From an uncultured Clostridia bacterium (GTDB lineage Bacteria > Bacillota > Clostridia > Oscillospirales > Oscillospiraceae): a DNA stretch of 64,000 nt. The notes beneath the pieces were generated by a model. It had not been told where the DNA came from, made no database searches, and saw only the letters and a program-made list of their open reading frames with translations. The translations under genes and the position numbers were made by a program. Positions 1 through 8,234 of the stretch are shown one piece after another (position 1 is the stretch's first letter; every line of letters begins with the position of its first letter). Location of the stretch: the NCBI GenBank assembly GCA_945876285.1, contig CAMCNO010000012.1, positions 1-64,000 of the forward strand, written 5' to 3'.

Positions 1-446
1 ACCCCGCCAACCTGTTCGTGGCCGGCTTCATTGGTGTGCCTCAGATGAACTTCTTTGACGCCGAGCTGGTGAAGAAGGACGGCAAATACGCCGTGGAACT
101 GGGTGGTGTGTCCATCACTGTCTCTGATGAAAAGCAGGCCAACCTGGAAAAGAACGGCATCCAGTCCCAGTCCATCACTCTTGGCGTCCGGCCTGAGCAT
201 ATCGCCCTGCTGGGCGATGGCGCCCAGATGCTCCACGGCACCGTGGACGTCAGCGAGATGATGGGCAGCGCGGTACATTTGCACGTCACCAGCCAGGGTA
301 AGGACGTCATCATCATCGTCCAGACCATGGACCTGCAGGGGCCCCACCAGGTATCCCTCACCTCCGGCCAGGATGTCGCCTTCACCTTCGGCGGCAATGT
401 GGTCCATCTGTTTGACCGCGAGACAGGCAAGAATCTGGAGGCCTGA
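1..446 (+). CDS. ABC transporter ATP-binding protein, C-terminal part (sugar-import MsmX/UgpC type), 5' end outside window
   Basis: Open frame from base 3 (PANLFVAGFIGVPQMNFF...), TOBE-like region 'LGVRPEHIALLGDG'; stop at 444-446. Confidence 0.85.
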   Translation, partial: PANLFVAGFIGVPQMNFFDAELVKKDGKYAVELGGVSITVSDEKQANLEKNGIQSQSITLGVRPEHIALLGDGAQMLHGTVDVSEMMGSAVHLHVTSQGKDVIIIVQTMDLQGPHQVSLTSGQDVAFTFGGNVVHLFDRETGKNLEA

Positions 447-465
447 TCTCCCCTCACAGACGCAA

Positions 466-497
466 AAAGAGAAGCGGCTTTGCCGCTTCTCTTTTTT
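466..497. terminator. Bidirectional intrinsic terminator
   Basis: aaaaagagaagcggctttgccgcttctctttttt between convergent genes. Confidence 0.75.
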
Positions 498-903
498 ACG
501 CTTCTTCGACCCGTTCCACAAACGCACAGATGCGCTCAAAGGTCTCCTGGCTCAAGTCGTGTTCCACCTTACAGGCGTCAATAGCGGCCTGCTCCGGGGA
601 AACACCAAGGTGCTGGAACAGCCGGGTGATGGTCTTGTGCCGCCCGTAAATGCGGCTTGCGATCTCCATGCCGCTGTCGTTCAGGGTGATGGTCCCGTCG
701 GCCGCCATGGAGATATATCCGCTCTCCCGCAGCTTCTTCATGGCAATACTGACACTGGGCTTGGAGTATCCCAGTTTGTTCACAATGTCTATGGAACGGA
801 CCGACCCGCACTGCTCCTGCAGGATCAGGATGGATTCCAGGTAGTCCTCGGCGGATTCATGGATCACCATGGCTGACGTCCCCCCTTTTTCTATTTTTTC
901 CAT
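496..903 (-). CDS. DtxR/MntR-family metal-dependent transcriptional regulator
   Basis: MVIHESAEDYLESILILQEQ...VRSIDIVNKLGYSKPSVSIAMKKL (winged helix); start MEKIEKGG preceded by aggaggg. Confidence 0.88.
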   Translation of the reverse strand: MEKIEKGGTSAMVIHESAEDYLESILILQEQCGSVRSIDIVNKLGYSKPSVSIAMKKLRESGYISMAADGTITLNDSGMEIASRIYGRHKTITRLFQHLGVSPEQAAIDACKVEHDLSQETFERICAFVERVEEA

Positions 904-1014
904 TATAGCAATCCCTCCTGTTGATTGCAAGGTCTTTCTAGGCTCGTCCCAACTCAACCCTGCGCCGTGAAGTGTTGAAAGCCTGCGGGAAACTCAGTGC
1001 AAACAAAGATATGC

Positions 1015-1050
1015 AAAAAAAGAGCGGCGGCTTTTGCCGACGCTCTTTTT
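1015..1050. terminator. Intrinsic terminator hairpin
   Basis: aaaaaaagagcggcggcttttgccgacgctctttttt. Confidence 0.6.
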
Positions 1051-1156
1051 TGGTGGAGATAAGCGGGATACTCCCTTCGGTCGTGCTCCGCGCCTTCGGC
1101 GCTCCGTAGCGACCCGCGCACGGCTGCGCCGTGCCGGCTATTCCGCAGGATCCCCG

Positions 1157-1194
1157 CAAAAAAAGAGCAGCAACTTATGTTGCTGCTCTTTTTT
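1157..1194 (-). terminator. Terminator of tRNA-Ala copy 1
   Basis: aaaaaaagagcagcaacttatgttgctgctcttttttt. Confidence 0.7.
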
Positions 1195-1270
1195 TGGTGG
1201 AGATAAGCGGGATCGAACCGCTGACCTCTTGACTGCCAGTCAAGCGCTCTCCCAGCTGAGCTATACCCCC
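1195..1270 (-). tRNA. tRNA-Ala (anticodon GGC), CCA encoded
   Basis: Reverse complement gggggtatagctcagctgggagagcgcttgactggcagtcaagaggtcagcggttcgatcccgcttatctccacca; cloverleaf stems and CTGGCAG anticodon loop. Confidence 0.95.
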
Positions 1271-1362
1271 GAACCGGAACAGTCGTTAGTATAGCAAAGC
1301 AAATTCGGTTTGTCAACACCTATCTCAAATTTTCCAAATAAAACGTTCTTTTTCGCCGCGTA

Positions 1363-2580
1363 TTACAGTGTGATAAGCTCCGGATTTTCCACCAGCGTCT
1401 TCATATCCTCCAGAATGCGCCCAACCTCCAGGCCGTCGAACACCCGGTGGTCAAAGGTCAGGAACATATGCATCATGGAGCGGATCTTGGGCTCATCTCC
1501 GACCACCACCATCTTTTTCACGGAGCGGCCGAAGCCCAGGATGGCCACCTGGGGCGGATTGATGATGGGCGTAGACCAGTCGATGGGGAACATTCCCACA
1601 TTGGATACCGTAAACGTACCATTGGACTGGTCGCCGTCCCGGAGCTGCTTGTCCCTGGCCCGGTCAACCAGGTCTTTCATAGCCTGATGCAGCTCCACGA
1701 GGCCCATACGGTCAGCGCCCTTGACCACGGGAACCATCAGCCCCGCCTCCGCCGCTACCGCCACGGATAGATTCACGCTGGAGTGGACGGAGAGCATACT
1801 CCCGTCGAATGTAGCATTGGCCATGGGGTGCTTTTTCAGCATCTTCACCGTCGCCATGCACAGCAGGTCGTTCACCGTGACCTTGCAGCCCAGGAACTCC
1901 TGCTGCCCCACCAGCTTCTGCCGGTAAGCCAGCAGATCAGTGACGTCCACCTCCACAGCGGCGGTGCACTGGGCCATTTCCTGAAGGCTGGAATACATAT
2001 TCCGGGCGATGGCCTTCCGGATACCTGACAAGGGAATCCTCTTTATATCGTCTACCGGCTGCTGGACAGGGGCTGCAATCGGCGCAGCCGTCTTAGCCTC
2101 CAGATAGTCCTTCACGTCCTGGGCAATGATACGGCCATTGGGTCCGGTGCCCTTCAGCTCCGTCAGAGGAATTTCGTGCTGACGCGCCATCTTTCGGGCA
2201 AGTCCCGTGATGCGGACCCGCCTCCCGCCGTTCTCAGGCGCTTTTTCCGCCACCACAGGCGCCGCAGCAGCCGGCGCGGCAACCACAGGCTCCGGGGCAG
2301 CGGCAGGGACGCTCTGCCCGCCGCAGAGGGCAGCATACTCCTCCTGACTCTCGGCCACACAGCCAATGGGCACGCCTACTGCCACCACGTCGCCCTCCTG
2401 GGCAGTGATATGCAGAATACCGTCATGGGTGCTGGCAAATTCAATGGTGTTCTTCTCATTCTCAAATTCCATGATGGTGTCACCCTTTTTCACGGCGGCG
2501 CCCTCCGGCACCGTCCAGGCGCTAATGGTACCCTCCACCACGGTCAGACCGGCCCGGGGCATTACCAATTCAAAACTCAT
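1363..2580 (-). CDS. Dihydrolipoamide acyltransferase, E2 of a 2-oxoacid/acetoin dehydrogenase complex
   Basis: N-terminal lipoyl domain (EFENEKNTIEFAS), peripheral-subunit-binding domain (RITGLARKMARQHEIPL), C-terminal catalytic domain with 'TFDHRVFDG'. Confidence 0.9.
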   Translation of the reverse strand: MSFELVMPRAGLTVVEGTISAWTVPEGAAVKKGDTIMEFENEKNTIEFASTHDGILHITAQEGDVVAVGVPIGCVAESQEEYAALCGGQSVPAAAPEPVVAAPAAAAPVVAEKAPENGGRRVRITGLARKMARQHEIPLTELKGTGPNGRIIAQDVKDYLEAKTAAPIAAPVQQPVDDIKRIPLSGIRKAIARNMYSSLQEMAQCTAAVEVDVTDLLAYRQKLVGQQEFLGCKVTVNDLLCMATVKMLKKHPMANATFDGSMLSVHSSVNLSVAVAAEAGLMVPVVKGADRMGLVELHQAMKDLVDRARDKQLRDGDQSNGTFTVSNVGMFPIDWSTPIINPPQVAILGFGRSVKKMVVVGDEPKIRSMMHMFLTFDHRVFDGLEVGRILEDMKTLVENPELITL

Positions 2581-2601
2581 ATCTCAGACCGCCTTTCCGC
2601 C

Positions 2602-3579
2602 TCAATACCGGGCCACCTGGGCCCGGACAGCCTCCGCGATGCGGTTAGCATCAGGAATGACGTACTTTTCCAGGGAAATGTTATAGGGCATGGGCACATC
2701 CAGCGCCGCCACGCGACCGATGGGGCCGTCCAGCTCGTCGTACATCTCCTCCTGGAGCATGGCGGCCAGCTCCGCGCCGATGCCGGCGGTCTTGTTGCTC
2801 TCCTCCGCTACCACCACATGATGGGTTTTGCGGAGGGACTGGAACACCGTCTCCTTATCAAACGGCACCAGGGTCCGGGGGTCGATGACCTCCACGCTGA
2901 TGCCCTCCTTCGCCAGCATTTCAGCCGCCTCCAGGGCACGGCGCACCATCAGGCCCACGGCGATGACCGTTACATCCGTACCTGGCCGCTTCACGTCCGC
3001 CACGCCGATGGGGATGGTGTAATCGCCCTCAGGTACCTCGCCCTTGGTTTGGTAGAGCTGCTTGTGTTCGCAGAACAGAATGGGGTCATCGGAACGAATG
3101 GCGCTTTTCAGCAAGCCCTTGGCGTCGTAAGGCGTGGTTGGGCTGATGACCGTCAGGCCGGGGGCGTGCATGAACAGGCTCTCCACGCAGTTGGAGTGCT
3201 CGGCACCAGCGCCGAAGGAGGAGCCCATGGCGCAGCGGATCACCAGCGGCAGCCGGTAGTCCGCACCGTGCATGAACCGCCACTTGGATACGCAGTGGAA
3301 AATCTCGCTGAACGCCACCATGGTGAAATCGGCGTACATCAGCTCTGCCACAGGCCGCAAGCCAGTAACGGCAGCGCCCAGGGCTGTGCCGATAATGGCC
3401 GTCTCGGAAATAGAGGTATTGCGGACCCGCATGGGGCCGAACTCCTCCAGCATTCCCCGGGTCACGCCAAAGATATTGCCGAAGTCCGCGATGTCCTCGC
3501 CGAACATCAGGATCTTCTCATCCCGCCGCATTTCTTCCTGCAAAGCGGCGCTGACTGCCTGCATATATGTCATTTGCAT
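2602..3579 (-). CDS. 2-oxoacid dehydrogenase E1 component beta subunit
   Basis: MTYMQAVSAALQEEMRRDEKILMFGEDIADFGNIFGVTRGM...SISETAIIGTALGAAVTGLRPVAE. Confidence 0.92.
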   Translation of the reverse strand: MQMTYMQAVSAALQEEMRRDEKILMFGEDIADFGNIFGVTRGMLEEFGPMRVRNTSISETAIIGTALGAAVTGLRPVAELMYADFTMVAFSEIFHCVSKWRFMHGADYRLPLVIRCAMGSSFGAGAEHSNCVESLFMHAPGLTVISPTTPYDAKGLLKSAIRSDDPILFCEHKQLYQTKGEVPEGDYTIPIGVADVKRPGTDVTVIAVGLMVRRALEAAEMLAKEGISVEVIDPRTLVPFDKETVFQSLRKTHHVVVAEESNKTAGIGAELAAMLQEEMYDELDGPIGRVAALDVPMPYNISLEKYVIPDANRIAEAVRAQVARY

Positions 3580-3592
3580 ATGCTCTCCTCCT

Positions 3593-3890
3593 TTACCGCT
3601 GCTCTGCGTACAGGTTCCGATAGAGGTCCTCCGGCGTGGGCTCAGGAGTGGCCTCGGCCGTCGCCACGGCGGCGTCTATCTTGGTGCTGATCTCCGCCCG
3701 GATGGCCTGCATCTGCTCTTCCGTCATAACACCCTGCTCCCGCAGCAGCGTCTCCATGCGGACGATGCAGTCCTTCTTCTTCCACTCCTCTGTCACGGCG
3801 GCGTCCCGGTACTTCATCTGGTCGCCCTCGAAGTGGCCCCGCATTCGGTAGCAGGTGCTGTCCAGCACCGCAGGGCCGTTGCCGGCGCGG
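3593..3890 (-). pseudogene. 2-oxoacid dehydrogenase E1 alpha subunit, C-terminal fragment only
   Basis: RAGNGPAVLDSTCYRMRGHFEGDQMKYRD... is an E1-alpha C-terminus; the N-terminal TPP-binding region is missing and the upstream frame is antisense to a GntR-like fragment. Confidence 0.75.
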
Positions 3891-3894
3891 ACCT

Positions 3895-4321
3895 CTCCCC
3901 TCTGGAGACGGTCTCCGCCAGCAACCGGGAGCTGCTGGAGATCCGCATGATGGTGGAGCCGGCCGCGGCGTACTACGCCGCCAAGCGGGCCACGCCGGAA
4001 GAGGCCCGTACCATCCACGAGCTGAGCCAAAAGCTGGAGGAAACGGCCGCCCAGGGCAAAAACCCGGTCAAAATCGAACAGGACTTCCACAACGCCATTG
4101 CCTTGGCCAGCTATAACCAGTTCATGACGAAGCTCATGCCCATCATCAATCAGTCCATCTATACGGACCTGACCTATTTTGAGGAGAGCCTCACCTATTC
4201 CCTGCAGGACCACCGGGAGATTGTCCGTTTCATCGAAGCCGGTAATGGAGAAGACGCCCGGGCGGCCATGCGGCTGCACATTCTCCACGCCTATCAGATC
4301 TCCAACCTGCAGTTTGAATGA
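3895..4321 (+). pseudogene. GntR-family regulator, FCD-domain fragment lacking its HTH domain
   Basis: NRELLEIRMMVEPAAAYYAAKRATPEEARTIHELSQKLEE...DFHNAIALASYNQFMTKLM is FadR/FCD-like; no HTH upstream. Confidence 0.72.
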
Positions 4322-4406
4322 ACCCCCTGCAAAAATTTTCAGCCGATATGAAAAAAGGTGTTGACAAAACCAAGCCACTTTGCTATACTAACGACTGTTC
4401 CGGTTC

Positions 4407-4482
4407 GGGGGTATAGCTCAGCTGGGAGAGCGCTTGACTGGCAGTCAAGAGGTCAGCGGTTCGATCCCGCTTATCTCCACCA
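4407..4482 (+). tRNA. tRNA-Ala (anticodon GGC), CCA encoded, second copy in inverted orientation
   Basis: Identical 76-nt sequence to the reverse complement of 1195-1270. Confidence 0.95.
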
Positions 4483-4518
4483 AAAAGAGCAGCAACTTAT
4501 GTTGCTGCTTTTTTTTGC
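4483..4518 (+). terminator. Terminator of tRNA-Ala copy 2
   Basis: aaaaagagcagcaacttatgttgctgctttttttt. Confidence 0.7.
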
Positions 4519-4635
4519 GTGTATCCTGCGTAATAGTCTGCGCAGCACGGCCGAAGGGAGTATCCCGCTTGTTGAAGGGGCGGCAAGCCTGCTTGTTTGC
4601 AGGTCTGCCGCCCCTTTACACATTTTGAGCACACT

Positions 4636-5043
4636 TCAAAGATTCTTATGAATGGTCAAAATATTCTGTCCATTCTCATATTGATATCGCACATCATCCA
4701 TTGAGTTTTTCACCATGTAAATGCCAAGGCCGCCTATCCCCCTGTCTTCGGCGGACAGCGTAATATCCGCGTCCTCCTTAGCCAGCGGGTCAAAGGGCTT
4801 ACCCCAGTCGCGGAACTGGATGGTAACGGAGGGCGGCTCCTGTTCTACCTGGCATCCGATGACCGCCTCTCCTCTATCGGGTGCATAGGCATAGCTGGCA
4901 ATGTTGACAAACAGCTCCTCCACGGCGATCTGGAGCTGCAGTCTGATTTCAAGCGTGCAGGGCACCTGGTCCAGCGCTTCATCCACAAAACTCTGAACCG
5001 CATCCAACTGGTCGCGCTCGGCGGGAACCGTCAGTGTTTTCAT
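4636..5043 (-). CDS. Anti-sigma-factor-type serine kinase / HATPase (RsbW-like)
   Basis: AVEELFVNIASYAY (N box) and DRGIGGLGIYMVKNSMDDVRY (G box); overlaps the phosphatase gene. Confidence 0.85.
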   Translation of the reverse strand: MKTLTVPAERDQLDAVQSFVDEALDQVPCTLEIRLQLQIAVEELFVNIASYAYAPDRGEAVIGCQVEQEPPSVTIQFRDWGKPFDPLAKEDADITLSAEDRGIGGLGIYMVKNSMDDVRYQYENGQNILTIHKNL

Positions 5044-7184
5044 GCGTCTCCTTCCTTTCCGAGTCCCCGGTAGGTGAGGCCCAGCATCGTGATGTCGTCC
5101 GCCTGCTCGGCACCCCGGGCAAATTCCTCCAGTTCAGAGCGGACATAGGGCAGCAGCTCACCGACCCGCAGCTCTCTTCCACGGTCGTCGTTCAGGGCAT
5201 CCCGCAGCCGATCCTCGCCAAACAGCTCCTCATTGGGGTCCAGAGCCTCAGTGACGCCGTCAGTGTACAGGAACAGGGTATCCCCCTCTCCCAGCTTTAG
5301 CTGGCTGCTCTCATACTGCATTCCATCCAGACCTGCCAGGACGAAGCCGGAATCCATCTGGAGATACTCGTAGGTCCCGCTCTTCCGGCGCAGCAGTGGG
5401 GCGTTGTGTCCGGCGTTCACATAAGTGAAATCTCCGGTGTTCAGATCCAGCAGACCCATGAAGGCGGTGACAAACAGACCCTCGCCGTTGTTTTCGCAAA
5501 GCTGGTCGTTGGCCCGGTCAAACACCTGGTCCAGCGGGTCGCCAGTGAGGGCCTGGTTCTTGATGATGGTCTTGGCAATGACCATGAACAGCGCCGCGGG
5601 CACACCCTTGCCGGACACGTCCGCCATCACCACCGCCAGATGAGAGTCATCCACCATAAAGAAGTCGTAGAAATCGCCGCCAACCTCCTTGGCGGGGTCC
5701 ATGCTGGCATAAATATCGAACTCCCGCCGCTCCGGGAAAGCCGGGAAGATATTGGGCAGCATATCCTTTTGGATCTGCGTCGCCACGTTCAGCTCTGCGC
5801 CGATACGCTCCTTTTCCGCCGTGACAGCGGTCAGGTCATGGATATACTTCTCCAGATTGGCGGTCATGCTGTTGAAGGCATCCGCCAACGTCTCGATCTC
5901 ATCTCCCGTATGGACTTCGATCTGTGTTTTCAGATCACCGCCGCTGATGCGCTCCACACCCTCAAGCAGGTGAGACAGAGGCGTTGTCAATTTCTGTGCA
6001 AAGGCATAGGACACCATCGCCACAATCACGATAGCCACCACGCACACCAGTGCCACCAGCAGAAGGACTGTGTAGATGGACTTGTCAATACCGGCCACCG
6101 CGCCGTTGCTAATGGCCTCGATATTGCTCCGGGTGTCCTCGGCGGGTGCCATGGCCTCCTCCACGTCCATCACAGCTACCACGGACCAGGGAAGCACAGA
6201 CATGGGATGATAGGCCATGTAGACCTGACGCCCCTCAAACTCCACTTCTTTTACGCCGGTCTCCCGGGCTATGATGGAACGGCCGATATCCCGCAGTTCC
6301 CGGTTGTCGCTGTCAAACAGGCTCTCCCGGATGATATTCCCCTGTTCGTCACGGCGGATATTGGGAGAGATGATGGTCTGTCCGTTTTCATTGACCACGA
6401 ACATATAGCCTGTCTGGCCGATCTCCGTCTCGATGATCTTGTCGCTGAGGGCGTTGATGGTGGAACCAAAAGCCACCACGCCCCGGACCTCTCCCGCGCC
6501 GTCCCGGTAGGGGGTGGCACAGGTGATGGCCAGGCCCCGGCCCATGGCGTCCTCAAAAACGTCGGTCCAAATAAGGTCCCCGGCTTTCATGGCCTGCTGG
6601 TACCATCCCCGGGTGGGGCAGTCCAGATATTCTTTCTTGTGGCCGGATATGTCATCCACCGTCAGGGAAAAGCCGCTGGCGGCGGCGAAGTAGCCGCACT
6701 CAATGTCCGGGTCACCCCGGGCAATGGAGAGCAGCATATCTCCGGTGTTGGCAGTCAGGGCCACCTCCTCCGCCACGGCGGCAGGGTCGATGGTCTCATT
6801 GAAGTACAGCAACTGGGGTGACAGTTCTCCCTCCAAAGCAGGGTCCGGTCCATAAGCTTCCCGGGCCATGTAGGCTTCCGGGTCTGTGTAGAGCTGCTGC
6901 AGATAGTCCGCTACCATATAAGCGTAAGTCTGCTGCTTGTTCATCTTCTCATCGGCATAGTCAGCCTTGCCCGCCGCGATCAGGGTCAGCTGCTCCATAG
7001 CCTGGGCCTCCATAGCCACGGTACTGTCCTCCGCGGCCTGGGTACCCATGGTATCGCTCATGGTCACCACGTTTTCCCGCATGTTGTTCAGATTGACCAG
7101 GGTCACAGCGGCGACCAGGGCAATGGAACCGACGGATACCGCCAGCACCGTCAAAAGGATTTTACTCCGAATACTCTTCTTCAT
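5040..7184 (-). CDS. Membrane-bound PP2C/SpoIIE-type serine phosphatase with extracytoplasmic Cache-like sensor and HAMP (RsbU-like)
   Basis: Two TM segments, HAMP-like TTPLSHLLEGVERISGGDL, and KEVGGDFYDFFMVDDSHLAVVMADVSGKGVPAALFM. Confidence 0.9.
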   Translation of the reverse strand: MKKSIRSKILLTVLAVSVGSIALVAAVTLVNLNNMRENVVTMSDTMGTQAAEDSTVAMEAQAMEQLTLIAAGKADYADEKMNKQQTYAYMVADYLQQLYTDPEAYMAREAYGPDPALEGELSPQLLYFNETIDPAAVAEEVALTANTGDMLLSIARGDPDIECGYFAAASGFSLTVDDISGHKKEYLDCPTRGWYQQAMKAGDLIWTDVFEDAMGRGLAITCATPYRDGAGEVRGVVAFGSTINALSDKIIETEIGQTGYMFVVNENGQTIISPNIRRDEQGNIIRESLFDSDNRELRDIGRSIIARETGVKEVEFEGRQVYMAYHPMSVLPWSVVAVMDVEEAMAPAEDTRSNIEAISNGAVAGIDKSIYTVLLLVALVCVVAIVIVAMVSYAFAQKLTTPLSHLLEGVERISGGDLKTQIEVHTGDEIETLADAFNSMTANLEKYIHDLTAVTAEKERIGAELNVATQIQKDMLPNIFPAFPERREFDIYASMDPAKEVGGDFYDFFMVDDSHLAVVMADVSGKGVPAALFMVIAKTIIKNQALTGDPLDQVFDRANDQLCENNGEGLFVTAFMGLLDLNTGDFTYVNAGHNAPLLRRKSGTYEYLQMDSGFVLAGLDGMQYESSQLKLGEGDTLFLYTDGVTEALDPNEELFGEDRLRDALNDDRGRELRVGELLPYVRSELEEFARGAEQADDITMLGLTYRGLGKEGDA

Positions 7185-8234
7185 TCAGCTTTCCCTCCTA
7201 TTTGGAAAAGATACACGGATATCATCGTACATTGCCTGATACGCGGGGTCGATGTGCATCTGGTCAAAGGGGATCTCCATCCCCATGGGGTGATGCAGCA
7301 GCAAATACTGTTTTCCCCGGCAGAAGGGCTGCAAACCGGAAAACCGGAAGCCCAAGCCGGTCAGCACACGGCAGCCCCAGGAAGCGGTGGGGCTGGACAG
7401 CTCCAGGCAGGCAGTTGCGGTCTGCATCGGCTGTCCTCCGCAGCGGGCCAGCAAAGCGGACACCTGGTCTTCCAGATCAGCACCGCAGACCTCCAGGCAC
7501 AGCGTCAGCGTACAGTGATCCCTGTCCTCCATGACCGTCATGCCGCTGGCGGGAGCCGGCCCTTCCTCTGGAAGGAAGCGGACCGGGACGCCCACGCTCC
7601 GGTAGTAATCCGCCGCGAACGCACGGTGTTCCACAGGCATGCAGAGGCTGACTCCCCTCTTGTCAAGGGGCATAGCGGCTACCGCGTAGCTCAGCTTCTC
7701 GCCGATATTGGCGTGAGAGTGGACAAAACCCTGGCTGAGGTAAAGGTTGAACAGCATCCCACAGGGCCGCAGACCGCAGGCATAGGACTCCCGCTGGCTT
7801 ATGGTGTGGAAGGTGGCGTTGTGGGAGCCGATGGCTGAAAAGCGCCCCGTCTCCGGCAGAGCGATGATCCAGGCCACCAGAGGGGTGCCGATACCATAGC
7901 CCCGGTACGCCTTTCGGACCACATGCATACACAGGTCCCCCACTCCGTAAAAGGGCGGGTTCTCCCGCAGGCAGATGCAGGCGGCGGCTTCTCCGCTCCC
8001 GGTAAACGCCACAGCGGTCAGCAGATGTCCCGCGGCGGTTTCCTCCATCAGCCAGTTCAGGTCATAGATCCGCTTATCGATGTAAGTATCTCCGTACTCC
8101 TCCCGGATGCAGGCCAGCAGGCCCTCCAGCACAGCCTTGTCCGGGTTCTGGTCCGAGGCGCTGGCAAAGGAACATTCCAGCGTCTCACCTGTTGTTTTCT
8201 TTCTATACAGTGCCAAAAAGCATCCCTTTCTCAT
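7185..8234 (-). CDS. GNAT-family N-acetyltransferase
   Basis: VVRKAYRGYGIGTPLVAWI acyl-CoA-binding-like motif; translationally coupled with neighbours. Confidence 0.7.
   Translation of the reverse strand: MRKGCFLALYRKKTTGETLECSFASASDQNPDKAVLEGLLACIREEYGDTYIDKRIYDLNWLMEETAAGHLLTAVAFTGSGEAAACICLRENPPFYGVGDLCMHVVRKAYRGYGIGTPLVAWIIALPETGRFSAIGSHNATFHTISQRESYACGLRPCGMLFNLYLSQGFVHSHANIGEKLSYAVAAMPLDKRGVSLCMPVEHRAFAADYYRSVGVPVRFLPEEGPAPASGMTVMEDRDHCTLTLCLEVCGADLEDQVSALLARCGGQPMQTATACLELSSPTASWGCRVLTGLGFRFSGLQPFCRGKQYLLLHHPMGMEIPFDQMHIDPAYQAMYDDIRVSFPNRRES

Noticed and set aside
954-1319. Small ORFs around the tRNA-Ala copy 1
   Set aside because: They run across the tRNA and terminator hairpins; not credible proteins
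2176-3690. 504-aa plus-strand ORF opposite the E2/E1-beta genes
   Set aside because: Antisense open frame in GC-rich DNA; low-complexity His/Arg/Gly-rich translation, and the opposite strand encodes clear conserved enzymes
3272-4321. 349-aa plus-strand ORF read as one protein
   Set aside because: Only the part after ~3895 resembles a real protein (FCD domain); the N-terminal part is antisense to E1-beta/E1-alpha
4570-4620. GC-rich hairpin (gaaggggcggcaagcctgc...gcaggtctgccgccccttt) as the terminator of the RsbW operon
   Set aside because: Good hairpin, but no clear T-run on the minus strand; left unannotated
5406-6821. 471-aa plus-strand ORF opposite the PP2C phosphatase
   Set aside because: Antisense frame; the minus strand has an intact phosphatase domain
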